DNA from: an uncultured Vibrio sp.
Lineage (GTDB): Bacteria; Pseudomonadota; Gammaproteobacteria; Enterobacterales; Vibrionaceae
DNA: 64,000 nt
Assembly: GCA_947504195.1 (NCBI GenBank)
Contig: CANNGN010000008.1
Location: 76,574 to 140,573, forward strand
Direction of reading: 5' to 3'
The position numbers and the translations under genes were made by a program. This document shows positions 9,331 to 18,723 of this stretch, piece after piece. The notes under the pieces are model-generated. The model did no database searches, was not told where the DNA came from, and saw only the letters and a program-made list of their open reading frames with translations. Position 1 is the stretch's first letter. Each line of letters starts with the position of its first letter.

Positions 9331-9447
9331 ATGATAAATTTATGCACTGCTTCTAGCCCAGCCCCAACGCCTGTACGTCTGCCAACTCCGAATCGTCATG
9401 TGACGGGGCCTGGCCATTACCGTCCAGCTCCAACTAAGCCACATTAA
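9331..9447 (+). CDS. Small proline-rich protein, 38 residues
   Basis: Between nfo and ung lies a complete small frame starting MINLCTASSPAPTPVRL and ending RPAPTKPH. It holds nine prolines in 38 residues, plus several Arg, His and Thr, and is not hydrophobic apart from its start. TGAGGA stands eight bases before the ATG, a good ribosome site. I do not recognise the family. Clear start signals and a sharply biased composition argue for a real gene; an untranslated regulatory RNA is the alternative. Confidence 0.55.
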   Translation: MINLCTASSPAPTPVRLPTPNRHVTGPGHYRPAPTKPH

Positions 9448-9525
9448 TCTCTTTTTGATCTTCTTCTGCTGAGTTATGTCGTTTTTAGGTAGAATAGTCA
9501 CAAATGGTACAATTTTGGGTGTTCT

Positions 9526-10206
9526 ATGATAAAGCCACTAACTTGGCAAGATGTGATTTCTCTTGAAGAAGAGAAGGATTATTTCAAACAAATTATAACG
9601 TTTGTTCAGAGTGAACGTGACGCTGGAAAAACTATTTTTCCAGAAGAAAGTGATGTCTTTAATGCATTTCGAGTCACAGAGCTTCGTGATGTCAAAGTGG
9701 TTATTCTTGGGCAAGATCCCTATCATGGGCCGAATCAATCACACGGCTTATGTTTTTCAGTTCAACCCGGTGTAAAAATACCTCCATCACTAAGAAATAT
9801 ATACAAAGAGCTGACCAATGACATCGATGGGTTTGAAACTCCTAATCATGGCTTTTTACAAAACTGGGCCGAGCAAGGTGTATTACTGTTAAATACCGTT
9901 TTAACAGTAGAGCAGGGGAAAGCTCATTCTCACGCCAAAATAGGCTGGGAAACCTTTACCGACCAAGTTATTGATGTGATTAACCGCCAACGTGAAGAGG
10001 TTATCTTTTTACTGTGGGGGGCACATGCTCAGCGAAAAGGATCGATAATAGACCGTGATAAACATAAAGTATTAACCGCGCCTCACCCTTCTCCTCTATC
10101 TGCTCATAAAGGTTTTCTCGGATGTGGTCATTTCTCCCAAGCAAATCAATATTTAACTTCCTTAGGGCTAGCTCCGATTGACTGGCAACCTAAAGAAATA
10201 CAATAA
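9526..10206 (+). CDS. ung: Uracil-DNA glycosylase
   Basis: Ung removes uracil from DNA, the first step of base excision repair of deaminated cytosine or misincorporated dUTP. The 226-residue protein has the water-activating motif GQDPYHGP (Asp64), the uracil-recognition segment around [10 protein letters not shown], and the DNA-intercalating motif [11 protein letters not shown] near residue 188. Length is typical for family 1 enzymes. It follows nfo and the small proline-rich frame in the same direction. Confidence 0.97.
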   Translation: MIKPLTWQDVISLEEEKDYFKQIITFVQSERDAGKTIFPEESDVFNAFRVTELRDVKVVILGQDPYHGPNQSHGLCFSVQPGVKIPPSLRNIYKELTNDIDGFETPNHGFLQNWAEQGVLLLNTVLTVEQGKAHSHAKIGWETFTDQVIDVINRQREEVIFLLWGAHAQRKGSIIDRDKHKVLTAPHPSPLSAHKGFLGCGHFSQANQYLTSLGLAPIDWQPKEIQ

Positions 10207-10367
10207 CGTTGTCGGAAAAATGCAGTTGGGCTGCTTAATTAATATGGTACTGGTTTCGCAAAATTAGCCATTTGTACGACAAAGTTCTCTTTTTTAAGAT
10301 CAGAATCAAAACAATGCTTGTATGAGATTTATACAATAATTTCTCAAACTTGCATTGGAGGTGCATG

Positions 10368-10907
10368 ATGATAATAGAAAGGATTAGGCGAGAACATGGT
10401 TATATGAGTCGATTATTAGCGATTTTGAGACGTAAGCTCGTGCTTCTTAAAGATGAAGAAAGTGTTAATTACTCTCTAGTTAAAGAAATTGTTGATTATC
10501 TTTCTAGCCACTCTGAGGTGGTACACCACCCAAAAGAAGATCTTATTTATCATTACTATGTTGAAAAATATGGCAAACAAGCAGATGTAACCGATCTAGA
10601 AGAAGACCATAAAGCTCTGTCTGCGAAAACGCATGAGTTTCTGGACTTGATCGAGATGGTTTTGCAAGATGCAGTCGTACCGCAAGATATCCTCATTACT
10701 CAACTTTCTGAGTTTATCAAATCTCAAAAAACACACTTAGATATGGAAGAGAAAGAGATTATTCCATTACTCCTTGAGACGTTTACTGATGATGATTGGG
10801 TTCATGTTGAATCTCAATGGGATCATAATGATGATGACCCGGTATTCGGGGAATCGATATCAGTACGATACAAACAATTGGCAAACCGAGTACGCCAAGA
10901 GCAGTAG
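10368..10907 (+). CDS. Hemerythrin-like domain protein
   Basis: This 179-residue helical protein has the spaced His and acidic residues of the hemerythrin HHE cation-binding domain: REHGYM (near residue 10), VVHHPKEDLIYHYY (about 50-63), EEDHKAL and THLDMEEKEIIP. Such domains bind a di-iron centre and are linked to oxygen, NO or iron handling; the actual role here is not known. GGAGG lies six bases before the ATG at 10368 (another ATG is directly upstream). The gene is monocistronic, closed by a strong hairpin. Confidence 0.8.
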   Translation: MIIERIRREHGYMSRLLAILRRKLVLLKDEESVNYSLVKEIVDYLSSHSEVVHHPKEDLIYHYYVEKYGKQADVTDLEEDHKALSAKTHEFLDLIEMVLQDAVVPQDILITQLSEFIKSQKTHLDMEEKEIIPLLLETFTDDDWVHVESQWDHNDDDPVFGESISVRYKQLANRVRQEQ

Positions 10908-10920
10908 TTGTATGTTAAAA

Positions 10921-10953
10921 AAACAAAGGCTCTATAAAAGAGCCTTTGTTTTT
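10921..10953. terminator. Bidirectional terminator
   Basis: AAACAAAGGCTC and GAGCCTTTGTTT make a 12-bp stem flanked by A and T runs, between the hemerythrin gene and the convergent DUF3545 gene. Confidence 0.88.
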
Positions 10954-10957
10954 CTGA

Positions 10958-11137
10958 TCAGAAATCGAAATCGTCTAATTCCAAACAACCATCCATTTCC
11001 ATTAATTCTTGTTTTAGACGCTGCCTGTCTCGTATTTCTTCAATTTCGCGCCATTTTCTTTTAGTCGGTTTTGAGCGAGTGCCTCGGGCTTTGGTAATAT
11101 TTTTACTTAGTATTTCTTCAAACAATGAATCATCCAT
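10958..11137 (-). CDS. DUF3545-type small protein, 59 residues
   Basis: A 59-codon frame on the minus strand starts MDDSLFEEILSK, continues through a basic segment (TRSKPTKRKWREIEEIRDRQR) and ends in an acidic tail (ELDDFDF). It resembles the DUF3545 proteins of Vibrio from memory; their function is unknown. The central region should form a charged helix, possibly nucleic-acid or protein binding (inference). AGAGG lies upstream of the ATG. Its stop codon touches the shared terminator with the convergent hemerythrin gene. Confidence 0.75.
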   Translation of the reverse strand: MDDSLFEEILSKNITKARGTRSKPTKRKWREIEEIRDRQRLKQELMEMDGCLELDDFDF

Positions 11138-11662
11138 AATTTGCCTCTCTAATTATCGTTACCAACGCTATTATTTAAGATCTAAATATCACATCTCAAC
11201 TTAGATTAACCATGATATGTTTCTCATTTATTTCTATTCGATGACAGGTTTTTGATGAGTTCGTCTACCACCTATCATATTTAGAAATTATTTACACAAT
11301 ATCAAAGTATTTTCTTGTCCAGTTTTGATGAATAAACTCCATAAGAAATAAAAAATATAACTCTCGTTTGACCATGGATATTTTTAATTTAGCAAAATTG
11401 ATACCAACGTGATTCTTTTTCGATTTCTGTAGATAACTAATTGATTTTATTTGATAGTGCTTTAGCGGGTAAATTTACTAAGGTTATTATCTTGTCTGAA
11501 TTGGTACAAATTGGTGCATTTTGAACGATATCAGTTCATAGTGAAATGGAAATTTTTTCTGATTTTTTCGATTTAATGAGAGCATTGGAAATACTAGATA
11601 ATCGATAAGTAGGCTAAAGTTTAGTGCAACAGAGAATTCGGCGAGTTTTAAAGGATTAATAA
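11138..11662. other. AT-rich intergenic region before the alanine symporter
   Basis: This 525-base gap holds divergent promoters for the DUF3545 gene and the symporter. No ORF with start signals was seen. A 9-base direct repeat ATTGGT(A/G)CA lies at 11500-11508 and 11510-11518, exactly one helical turn apart; its meaning is unknown. Confidence 0.4.
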
Positions 11663-13093
11663 GTGACAGATTTAGTCAATTTAATGAATGACTTATTATG
11701 GGGTTCAATTTTAGTATACCTGCTTGTTGGAGTGGGTATCTATTTCACATTTCGTCTCGACTTTATTCAATTTCGTCATTTCAAACATATGTTTCAAGTG
11801 CTTAAAAACAGTCGATATTCTGATAAACCAGGGATTACATCATTTCAAGCGCTCTGTATGAGTTTAGCTGCCCGAGTTGGCACCGGTAATATGGCTGGCG
11901 TTGCTGTAGCACTTACGGTCGGTGGGCCTGGTGCTATATTTTGGATGTGGGTTACCGCAATGGTAGGTATGGCGACGTCCTTTGCGGAAAGCACATTGGC
12001 ACAATTGTATAAAACTTGCGATCAGAGTGGGAATTATCGAGGTGGGCCTGCCTACTATATGGAAAAAGGGCTAGGCATGCGCTGGATGGGGATGCTTTTC
12101 TCTGTGTTTTTAATGATCGCATTTGGATTGGTCTTTAATGCTGTACAAGCAAACTCAATTACTAATGCCCTAAATAATGCTTTTGGATTTCAACCTATTT
12201 ATGTAGGGATGTCCATTGTGTTGCTTTCTGCGCTAGTTATATTTGGGGGTATTCGTTCTATCGCCCGCACCACTGAAATTGTGGTTCCATTTATGGCGTT
12301 AATGTACCTTATTATCTCATTTTATGTATTGATAACGAATTTAGACAAAGTATCGGATGTCTTAGCTTTAGTGATTAAAAGTGCCTTCGGCCTGCAAGAA
12401 GCCGCTGCTGGTGGGCTTGGGTATATGATAGCTCAATCGTTGATCAATGGCATTAAACGGGGTCTATTTTCGAATGAAGCCGGTATGGGCTCCGCTCCAA
12501 ATGCAGCAGCAACTGCGACACCTTACCCTCACCATCCTGCATCTCAAGGTTATATTCAAATGCTTGGGGTGTTTATTGATACCATTGTGATTTGTACTGC
12601 AACGGTCGCGATTATTCTGATGTCTGGTGAGTATGTACCGCATGGGGAAATTACGGGAGTAGAGTTAACTCAACGAGCACTGAACTCTCAAGTGGGGGAT
12701 TGGGGAGGGGATTATATTGCGTGCGCTATTTTCTTTTTTGCCTTTACTTCGATCATCGCTAACTATTCTTATGCCGAAACAAATATGGTGTTTTTGAAAC
12801 AAAAGAGTAAAACAGGTTTATTGGTCTTTCGTTTGGTATTTCTGGCTATGGTTATGTTCGGGTCGTTAGCTACTTTACCCACAGTATGGGCCATGGCCGA
12901 TGTATCAATGGGCTTGATGGCAATTGTCAATTTGATCGCGATATTACTCTTATCAGGAATCGTCGTTAAACTGGCTAAAGATTATAATCAGCAGTTGAGT
13001 ATCGGTAAGGTTCCTAGGTTTGATATCCGAGATTATCCAGAACTAAAGTCCCAGCTTGAAAAAGGAATTTGGGATACAAAAAGGGATGATTAA
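11663..13093 (+). CDS. Alanine/sodium symporter, AGCS family
   Basis: This 476-residue inner-membrane protein imports a small amino acid, usually alanine or glycine, with Na+. It shows the family layout of about 10-11 hydrophobic helices and signatures such as ARVGTGNMAGVAVALT (about 72-87), YRGGPAYYMEKGLG, GGIRSIARTTEIVVP and SNEAGMGSAPNAAATA. The start is GTG, with AAGGA seven bases upstream. It stands alone with its own terminator. Substrate cannot be settled from sequence. Confidence 0.92.
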   Translation: MTDLVNLMNDLLWGSILVYLLVGVGIYFTFRLDFIQFRHFKHMFQVLKNSRYSDKPGITSFQALCMSLAARVGTGNMAGVAVALTVGGPGAIFWMWVTAMVGMATSFAESTLAQLYKTCDQSGNYRGGPAYYMEKGLGMRWMGMLFSVFLMIAFGLVFNAVQANSITNALNNAFGFQPIYVGMSIVLLSALVIFGGIRSIARTTEIVVPFMALMYLIISFYVLITNLDKVSDVLALVIKSAFGLQEAAAGGLGYMIAQSLINGIKRGLFSNEAGMGSAPNAAATATPYPHHPASQGYIQMLGVFIDTIVICTATVAIILMSGEYVPHGEITGVELTQRALNSQVGDWGGDYIACAIFFFAFTSIIANYSYAETNMVFLKQKSKTGLLVFRLVFLAMVMFGSLATLPTVWAMADVSMGLMAIVNLIAILLLSGIVVKLAKDYNQQLSIGKVPRFDIRDYPELKSQLEKGIWDTKRDD

Positions 13094-13116
13094 TTCATTC
13101 TATTGATTTGATTGGT

Positions 13117-13147
13117 AAAGCCGTGCAGACAGGGTACGGCTTTTTTT
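13117..13147 (+). terminator. Terminator after the alanine symporter
   Basis: AAAGCCGT and ACGGCTTT form a stem followed by TTTTTTT. Confidence 0.85.
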
Positions 13148-13188
13148 GTATTCTAGAAAGATAGTATAAGAAATATAGGATTGTCAGC

Positions 13189-13962
13189 ATGTTAATTTTG
13201 GTTTCACCTGCGAAAACTCTCGATTATGAATCGCCTTTAACGACACAAGAGTATACTCAACCTGAGCTTATTGGAGAATCTCAGTTATTGATAGAGGAGT
13301 GCCGTAAGTTAACGCCTGCTGATATATCATCATTGATGTCAGTGAGTGATAAAATTGCTGGGTTAAATGTGGCTCGTTTCGAGCAATGGAGCCCAGAGTT
13401 TAACCTCGATAATTCCCGACAAGCGATATTGGCATTCAAAGGCGATGTTTACACTGGATTAGATGCCGCGACTTTATCAGAAGATTCGCTAGATTATGCT
13501 CAATTACACCTCAGAATGCTTTCTGGATTATATGGCATACTGAGACCTCGAGATTTAATGCAACCCTATCGCCTTGAAATGGGAACAAAGCTCGCCAATT
13601 TACGTGGGACGAACTTGTACCAATTCTGGGGAGATATTATTACGGATAAGTTAAATTCAGCACTCAATGAACAAGGCGATGATATTGTTGTTAATTTAGC
13701 ATCAAATGAATATTTCAAAGCGGTTAAGAAAAAAAACGTTGCCGGTTCTATAGTTACTCCGATTTTCAAAGATGAAAAAAATGGCCAGTTTAAGGTCATT
13801 AGCTTTTACGCAAAAAAAGCGCGTGGATTGATGGCGCGATACATTATTGAAAATAAGATCGATTCAATAGAAGGACTGAAAGCATTCGATAGTGCTGGGT
13901 ATTTTTTCGTTGAAGCTGAATCAAGTGCGACGGATTTAGTGTTTAAACGTCGGGAGCAATAA
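13189..13962 (+). CDS. yaaA: Peroxide stress protein YaaA
   Basis: YaaA limits Fenton damage by lowering free iron during hydrogen peroxide stress; it binds DNA in structural studies of the E. coli protein. The 257-residue sequence starts with the family signature [13 protein letters not shown] and includes [36 protein letters not shown] and [11 protein letters not shown]. Length equals that of the family. The gene lies after the symporter terminator and before the DUF5363-tatD pair, 26 bases downstream. Confidence 0.95.
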   Translation: MLILVSPAKTLDYESPLTTQEYTQPELIGESQLLIEECRKLTPADISSLMSVSDKIAGLNVARFEQWSPEFNLDNSRQAILAFKGDVYTGLDAATLSEDSLDYAQLHLRMLSGLYGILRPRDLMQPYRLEMGTKLANLRGTNLYQFWGDIITDKLNSALNEQGDDIVVNLASNEYFKAVKKKNVAGSIVTPIFKDEKNGQFKVISFYAKKARGLMARYIIENKIDSIEGLKAFDSAGYFFVEAESSATDLVFKRREQ

Positions 13963-13988
13963 TCCTCATTTTGTGGGAGTAAAATACA

Positions 13989-14126
13989 ATGATAAAACTA
14001 TTGAAAGCTTGGTTGAAAAAGTATGATACCTGGTGTCACTCAATGGGCTTAACCCCTGAGCAGAAGCGTTGTTGTGTTGCGCATCGTACTGAGAACTCTG
14101 ATAATTCGTCGGACAATGTCAGGTAA
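13989..14126 (+). CDS. DUF5363-like small protein, 45 residues
   Basis: The frame starts MIKLLKAWLKKYDTWCHSMG and continues LTPEQKRCCVAHR before a Ser/Asp/Asn tail. From memory this matches the DUF5363 family of Vibrionaceae, with an amphipathic basic N-terminal helix and a CC pair. TGGGAGT lies 11 bases upstream. Its last 11 bases overlap the start of the tatD-type gene, so the two are probably co-translated. Function unknown. Confidence 0.7.
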   Translation: MIKLLKAWLKKYDTWCHSMGLTPEQKRCCVAHRTENSDNSSDNVR

Positions 14127-14922
14127 GTTAGTTTTATTTGATACTCATTGCCATTTTGACTTTACGCCATTTAACCAAGATTATGAGTATCATCTACAAC
14201 AGTGTTTAAGCTCTGGTGTCGAATCTATTTTAATCCCAGCAATAGGAGTGAGTAACTGGCAGTCTGTCGGCTCACTCGTGAATCAATTCCCCGAACAATT
14301 GTATTTCTCGTTAGGCTTCCATCCCTATTTCCTCGAGCAGAGGCCTAGCGAGGCAGATTGGCAACAATTGGAGCAGCTTTTACAGCATCGAGACCCTCAT
14401 TGTGTTGCCATTGGCGAGTGTGGTTTAGATTGGCTCATAGAGATCGATAGAGAGATTCAATTAGAGATCTTTCAACGACAAGTTGATTTAGCGATTCAAT
14501 ATCAGTTACCCATAATCTTACACTCTCGAAAAAGCCACACTGATATTATTCGTCTCTTAAAGCGTTCTAATTTTTTTCACGGTGGGATTATTCATGGGTT
14601 TTCGGGCAGTTTACAACAAGCCAAAGAATGGGTCGCACTAGGCTTCAAAATAGGTGTTGGTGGCGTAATTACCTATCCTAGAGCAAAGAAAACGCGCGCG
14701 GCGATACAAGGGTTACCCATTGAAACTTTAGTGCTTGAAACCGATGCTCCAGATATGCCAATTAATGGGTATCAAGGAGAAGCAAATCACCCTAAGCGCT
14801 TGCCGTTAATATTAAGAGAGTTAGCGGATTTGAAAGATATGTGCGAAGTAGAGCTTGCCGAAATACTTATGAAGAATAGTTTTCAGGCGTTGAGGTTGAT
14901 AAGACGTTCAGGAAGTCAGTAA
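14116..14922 (+). CDS. TatD-family metal-dependent hydrolase (YjjV-like)
   Basis: A 268-residue TIM-barrel hydrolase. Metal-binding motifs are DTHCHFDF near the N-terminus, GECGLDW, LHSRKSH, IIHGFSGS and ETDAPDMP. TatD proteins have 3'-5' exonuclease or DNase activity; YjjV is a paralogue of less certain function, and the sequence fits that subgroup best. I start at the ATG at 14116, which overlaps the upstream DUF5363 gene and gives MSGKLVLFDTHCHFD; an upstream start would add 14 residues read from the other frame. Confidence 0.88.
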   Translation: MSGKLVLFDTHCHFDFTPFNQDYEYHLQQCLSSGVESILIPAIGVSNWQSVGSLVNQFPEQLYFSLGFHPYFLEQRPSEADWQQLEQLLQHRDPHCVAIGECGLDWLIEIDREIQLEIFQRQVDLAIQYQLPIILHSRKSHTDIIRLLKRSNFFHGGIIHGFSGSLQQAKEWVALGFKIGVGGVITYPRAKKTRAAIQGLPIETLVLETDAPDMPINGYQGEANHPKRLPLILRELADLKDMCEVELAEILMKNSFQALRLIRRSGSQ

Positions 14923-14936
14923 AAGAGAATGAAATC

Positions 14937-14975
14937 AAAAAAGCGGCTCAGTCTATTTACTGAGCCGCTTTGCAT
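14937..14975. terminator. Bidirectional terminator
   Basis: AAGCGGCTCAGT and ACTGAGCCGCTT form a perfect 12-bp stem with a 6-base loop; T runs follow on the minus strand (six T) and more weakly on the plus strand. Confidence 0.88.
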
Positions 14976-15011
14976 TTTAAGCTATATATTCATGAATGAC
15001 CGTTACGCTGA

Positions 15012-15977
15012 TTATTCACGCTCTTTGGTGTAAGGCACACCAATTGCTTTCGGCGCTGTTGCTTTACCAATAAAGCCTGCAAGCAAGAATACCGTAAGAA
15101 TATAAGGGATCGCTTCAATCGCTTGTACTGGAATTGGGAAGTCTCCAATGGTCGCACCTTGAAGACGAATAGCGAGTGCATCTAAGAAACCAAATAACAA
15201 ACAAGCCGCCATAGCAGTAAATGGACGCCACTTACCAAAAATCAGAGCAGCAAGTGCCATATAGCCTTTACCAGCACTCATATTTGGAATGAATTGAGCC
15301 GTTTGCCCTACGGATAGGTAAACCCCTCCCAGCCCTACGAGTATTCCACAAATTATCATCGCTTTATAACGCATCCAAGCAACGGAAATACCAGCGGTAT
15401 CAACTGAAGATGGTGATTCACCCACAGCACGTAAACGCAAACCGAAGCGAGTCTTGAACAGTAGGTACCAAGACAAAGGTACGATGAGCACCGTGAGGTA
15501 TTCGATAAATGAGTGACCACTAATGAGCTCTGAATATAACAGACCAATTATAGGTGTGTCCGCAAGTGCATCTGCGCCAGGTAGCGTGATTGGTGCAAAG
15601 CGGCCATCACCAGATAGTGCAGGGGTTTGCCCGCCTTGATGGAACCAATAGCGTCCAAGCGTGATTGTCAGACCAAAGGCTAAAATATTGATTGCCATGC
15701 CGCTCACAACTTGATCGCCTCTGTGGGTAATTGAGGCAAAACCATGTAAAAGAGCTAGTAGGACAGATACTGCAACACCAGCAAACATACCTAGCCAGGC
15801 TGACTGAGTTACATGAGCGGTTGCAGCTCCAGCAAATGCTGCCGCGAGTAATTTCCCTTCGAGTGCAATATTTACGACACCTGAGCGTTCACTATACATC
15901 CCAGCTAATGAAGCTAAAATAAGCGGGGTTGCAACACGAATTGTTGCATCTAGCATTAATATGATTGTCTCGAACAT
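15012..15977 (-). CDS. BMP-type ABC transporter permease, second subunit
   Basis: This 321-residue membrane protein belongs to the branched-chain/nucleoside permease group used by BMP-family importers. It has about eight hydrophobic helices; ERSGVVNIALEG near residue 30 and the GLRLRAVGESPSSVDTAGI segment are the typical coupling motifs. It is the last gene of the operon (binding protein, ATPase, permease 1, permease 2) and starts two bases after permease 1. Homologues (for example B. subtilis NupQ) carry nucleosides; the substrate here is inferred. Confidence 0.9.
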   Translation of the reverse strand: MFETIILMLDATIRVATPLILASLAGMYSERSGVVNIALEGKLLAAAFAGAATAHVTQSAWLGMFAGVAVSVLLALLHGFASITHRGDQVVSGMAINILAFGLTITLGRYWFHQGGQTPALSGDGRFAPITLPGADALADTPIIGLLYSELISGHSFIEYLTVLIVPLSWYLLFKTRFGLRLRAVGESPSSVDTAGISVAWMRYKAMIICGILVGLGGVYLSVGQTAQFIPNMSAGKGYMALAALIFGKWRPFTAMAACLLFGFLDALAIRLQGATIGDFPIPVQAIEAIPYILTVFLLAGFIGKATAPKAIGVPYTKERE

Positions 15978-15979
15978 AA

Positions 15980-17095
15980 TTATGCTTCTCCCTGCATTGG
16001 TGATTTAGCAAAAAGCTTGAGATAGGTGCGCTCTAATGTTGGTTTAAACATTTGCTCCAATGCACCAGAGAATAGAATAACCAAACCTTGTAATACAACG
16101 ACGATATTTCTATCGACACCATATTCAAAGCTTAGCTCAGCGCCTCCTTGATATAAGAAACCAAAGAGCAGACTCGCCAAAATAACCCCAATAGGGTGAT
16201 TTCGTCCCATTAGGGCTACTGCGATACCTGTAAAACCAAACCCTTCAACAAAGTTGAGCTTAATTTGATGCACTTCACCTTGAAGAACATTAAGACCAAA
16301 GAACCCTGCTAGCATGCCTGAAATGAGCATAGTTAGTACGATGATCTTAATAGAACTAATTCCGGCATATGAAGCCGCAGAGGCATTGGAACCTATTGAG
16401 CGAATTTCATAGCCCCAGCGGGTATGCCAGATAAAAAACCACATAAACAATGCACATAGAAGAGCAAAAATAAAGCTAAGATTGAGTGGGCTTGCCGCTA
16501 ATGTAATCCCTACAAGATCAAAAACTTCATGCAATTTTGGTAGCCAACTGCTTGCCGCAAAGACACGGCTTTCTGTAGCCATGGAGCTCTCTGGCTTCAA
16601 AACATCAACTAAGAGGTAAGCCATTAAGGAAGCAGCAATAAAGTTAAACATAATAGTAGTGATAACAATATGCGATCCACGCTTTGCTTGAAGGTAAGCA
16701 GGTATGAATGCCCAAGCTGCACCAAAAACACCACCCGCAATTACAGCAACAGGAAAAACGAAATACCAAGGGGCAACTTCGCCTAAGGTTAAGCACACCA
16801 GTCCTACACCTAAGCCACCAATATAGGCTTGTCCTTCGACACCGATGTTAAACAAACCTGCATGATAAGCTACTGCGACCGCTAAACCGGTAAAGATAAA
16901 CCCAGTAGTATAGTAAAGTGTATAGCCAATGCCTTCGGAGTAACCGAACGCACCAGTCCACATGACTTTTATGGCATCTATAGGGCTGATATCAATGTAG
17001 ATAAAAAGTAAAGCTGAAACTAAAAATGCAAACAAAACGTTGATTGCAGGTAGAAGCGCGACGGTTACCCAAGCGGGTACTTTAGCTTGGCTCAT
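15980..17095 (-). CDS. BMP-type ABC transporter permease, first subunit
   Basis: A 371-residue inner-membrane permease with about ten hydrophobic segments and the motifs FNIGVEGQAYIGGLGVG and IRSIGSNASAASYAGIS. It pairs with the downstream permease to form the heterodimeric channel. Its start overlaps the stop of the ATPase gene by four bases (ATGA), a sign of coupled translation. The N-terminus has no cleavable signal; the first helix begins near residue 8. Confidence 0.9.
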   Translation of the reverse strand: MSQAKVPAWVTVALLPAINVLFAFLVSALLFIYIDISPIDAIKVMWTGAFGYSEGIGYTLYYTTGFIFTGLAVAVAYHAGLFNIGVEGQAYIGGLGVGLVCLTLGEVAPWYFVFPVAVIAGGVFGAAWAFIPAYLQAKRGSHIVITTIMFNFIAASLMAYLLVDVLKPESSMATESRVFAASSWLPKLHEVFDLVGITLAASPLNLSFIFALLCALFMWFFIWHTRWGYEIRSIGSNASAASYAGISSIKIIVLTMLISGMLAGFFGLNVLQGEVHQIKLNFVEGFGFTGIAVALMGRNHPIGVILASLLFGFLYQGGAELSFEYGVDRNIVVVLQGLVILFSGALEQMFKPTLERTYLKLFAKSPMQGEA

Positions 17096-18663
17096 GATTT
17101 CTCTCCTTGTTGCGCTTTAAGATGGTCGGGAACAATGTTAGCCATCATTAATCCAAGGGTTTTTTCGTCGGCTTGGCTTGCATCGACTTCACCGACAATA
17201 GCACCATCGAAAACGACGATGATTCTATCGGCAAGAGAGAGAATCTCATCCAGTTCAACAGAGACCAGTAATACCGCTTTGCCTTGATCTCGGCTAGCGA
17301 TAATTTGTTTGTGAATGTATTCAATCGCACCAATATCGACACCGCGAGTGGGTTGTCCAACGAGAAGTACATCTGGGCTTTCTTCCATTTCACGTGCAAT
17401 GACCAGTTTTTGTTGGTTCCCACCTGAGAAGTTAGCGGTCTTAAGGTGAATGTCGTTTGGCCTAACATCCCATTTATCCATACTCTGTTGCGTGATTTGA
17501 TCAATCGCAGCATTATCCTGAAGGAGGCCTTTATTATATTTCTCTAAATGGTGATAACCGAGAATATAAGCTTCTTTCGCTTCAAACTTATTAATAAGCC
17601 CTTGTTTGTGTCTATCTTCTGGAATATGACCGACACCCATAGCTCGAACTTGGCGAGGATCGCTTGGGTTATCTGCGTCAATTGTATGGCCATTCATTTC
17701 AATGGCGCCAGAGGTAGGGTTGAGCATTCCTGAGAGTAATCCTAGAATCTCAGATTGACCGTTTCCGGAAACGCCTGCGATACCGACGAGCTCTCCGGCT
17801 CTAACAGAAAAGCTGATATCTTTGACACGGGTAACGCCAGTGGGATCGACATATCTGAGTTTTTCTACATTCAACAGTGTGTTAGTCGGTGTTGCCGCTT
17901 CTTTATCTACTTTTAAGCGAACTTTCCGCCCGACCATTAATTCTGCGAGTTGTTCGCGGTCGGTATCTTTGGTTTTGACATGAGCGACCATTTCGCCTTG
18001 ACGCATCACTGATACGTTATCGGTAATCGCTAAGACTTCACGCAATTTATGCGTGATGATCATTACCGTCGTGCCTTGGTTGCGAAGTTTATCAAGTATA
18101 TTAAATAGATGATCTGCTTCTTGAGGAGTCAATACACCGGTTGGTTCATCAAGAATTAATATTTTTGCATCTCGGTAGAGCGCTTTGAGTATTTCCACTC
18201 GTTGCTGCAGTCCAACAGGCAGATCACCGACGAGTGAGTCGAGTGGAACGTCTAAGCCATAGTCATCTTTAATCTGTTGGAGCTTTGCTCTTGCAGCTTC
18301 GATACTTGTTTCGAGTTTCCACCCACTTTCCGCACCTAAGATTATGTTCTCTAGTACGGTAAAAGAGTCCACAAGCATAAAGTGTTGGTGCACCATACCA
18401 ATTCCAGAAGCAATGGCATCTTGAGAATTCGCTGGTTGATATTGAGCATTCTTAACTTTCATCTGACCAGTATCAGGCGTATAAAAGCCATAGATAATGC
18501 TCATTAAAGTCGATTTACCGGCTCCGTTTTCACCAATGACACCGTGAATAGTGCCTGCGGGGACTTGTAAATCAATATTTCGATTGGCATGCACTGCGCC
18601 AAAGCGTTTATTGATGCCTTTAAGCTCAATAGCGTAATTTGGGGTAGATATCACGTTGGGCAT
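17092..18663 (-). CDS. BMP-type ABC transporter ATP-binding protein, duplicated
   Basis: This 523-residue cytoplasmic ATPase has two ABC cassettes. The first has Walker A GENGAGKST (about 42-50), a weak signature region VGLQQRVEI, and Walker B ILILDEPT. The second has a changed P-loop (GVSGNGQSE in place of GxxGxGKS/T), a clear FSGGNQQK signature and VLLVGQPTRG. Degeneration of the second P-loop is normal for sugar- and nucleoside-type fused ATPases. It lies 118 bases after the binding-protein gene, across a perfect 14-bp hairpin. Confidence 0.92.
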   Translation of the reverse strand: MPNVISTPNYAIELKGINKRFGAVHANRNIDLQVPAGTIHGVIGENGAGKSTLMSIIYGFYTPDTGQMKVKNAQYQPANSQDAIASGIGMVHQHFMLVDSFTVLENIILGAESGWKLETSIEAARAKLQQIKDDYGLDVPLDSLVGDLPVGLQQRVEILKALYRDAKILILDEPTGVLTPQEADHLFNILDKLRNQGTTVMIITHKLREVLAITDNVSVMRQGEMVAHVKTKDTDREQLAELMVGRKVRLKVDKEAATPTNTLLNVEKLRYVDPTGVTRVKDISFSVRAGELVGIAGVSGNGQSEILGLLSGMLNPTSGAIEMNGHTIDADNPSDPRQVRAMGVGHIPEDRHKQGLINKFEAKEAYILGYHHLEKYNKGLLQDNAAIDQITQQSMDKWDVRPNDIHLKTANFSGGNQQKLVIAREMEESPDVLLVGQPTRGVDIGAIEYIHKQIIASRDQGKAVLLVSVELDEILSLADRIIVVFDGAIVGEVDASQADEKTLGLMMANIVPDHLKAQQGEKS

Positions 18664-18723
18664 TTCCTAACTAATAAGCACTTGTTTTCATGAATGTCGA
18701 TTTAAATTCTGGTTCAAAATACG

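Noticed and set aside
17092..18663. Second P-loop of the BMP ATPase (GVSGNGQSE) as an inactivating mutation
   Set aside because: A degenerate second P-loop is the usual state in this fused ATPase family.
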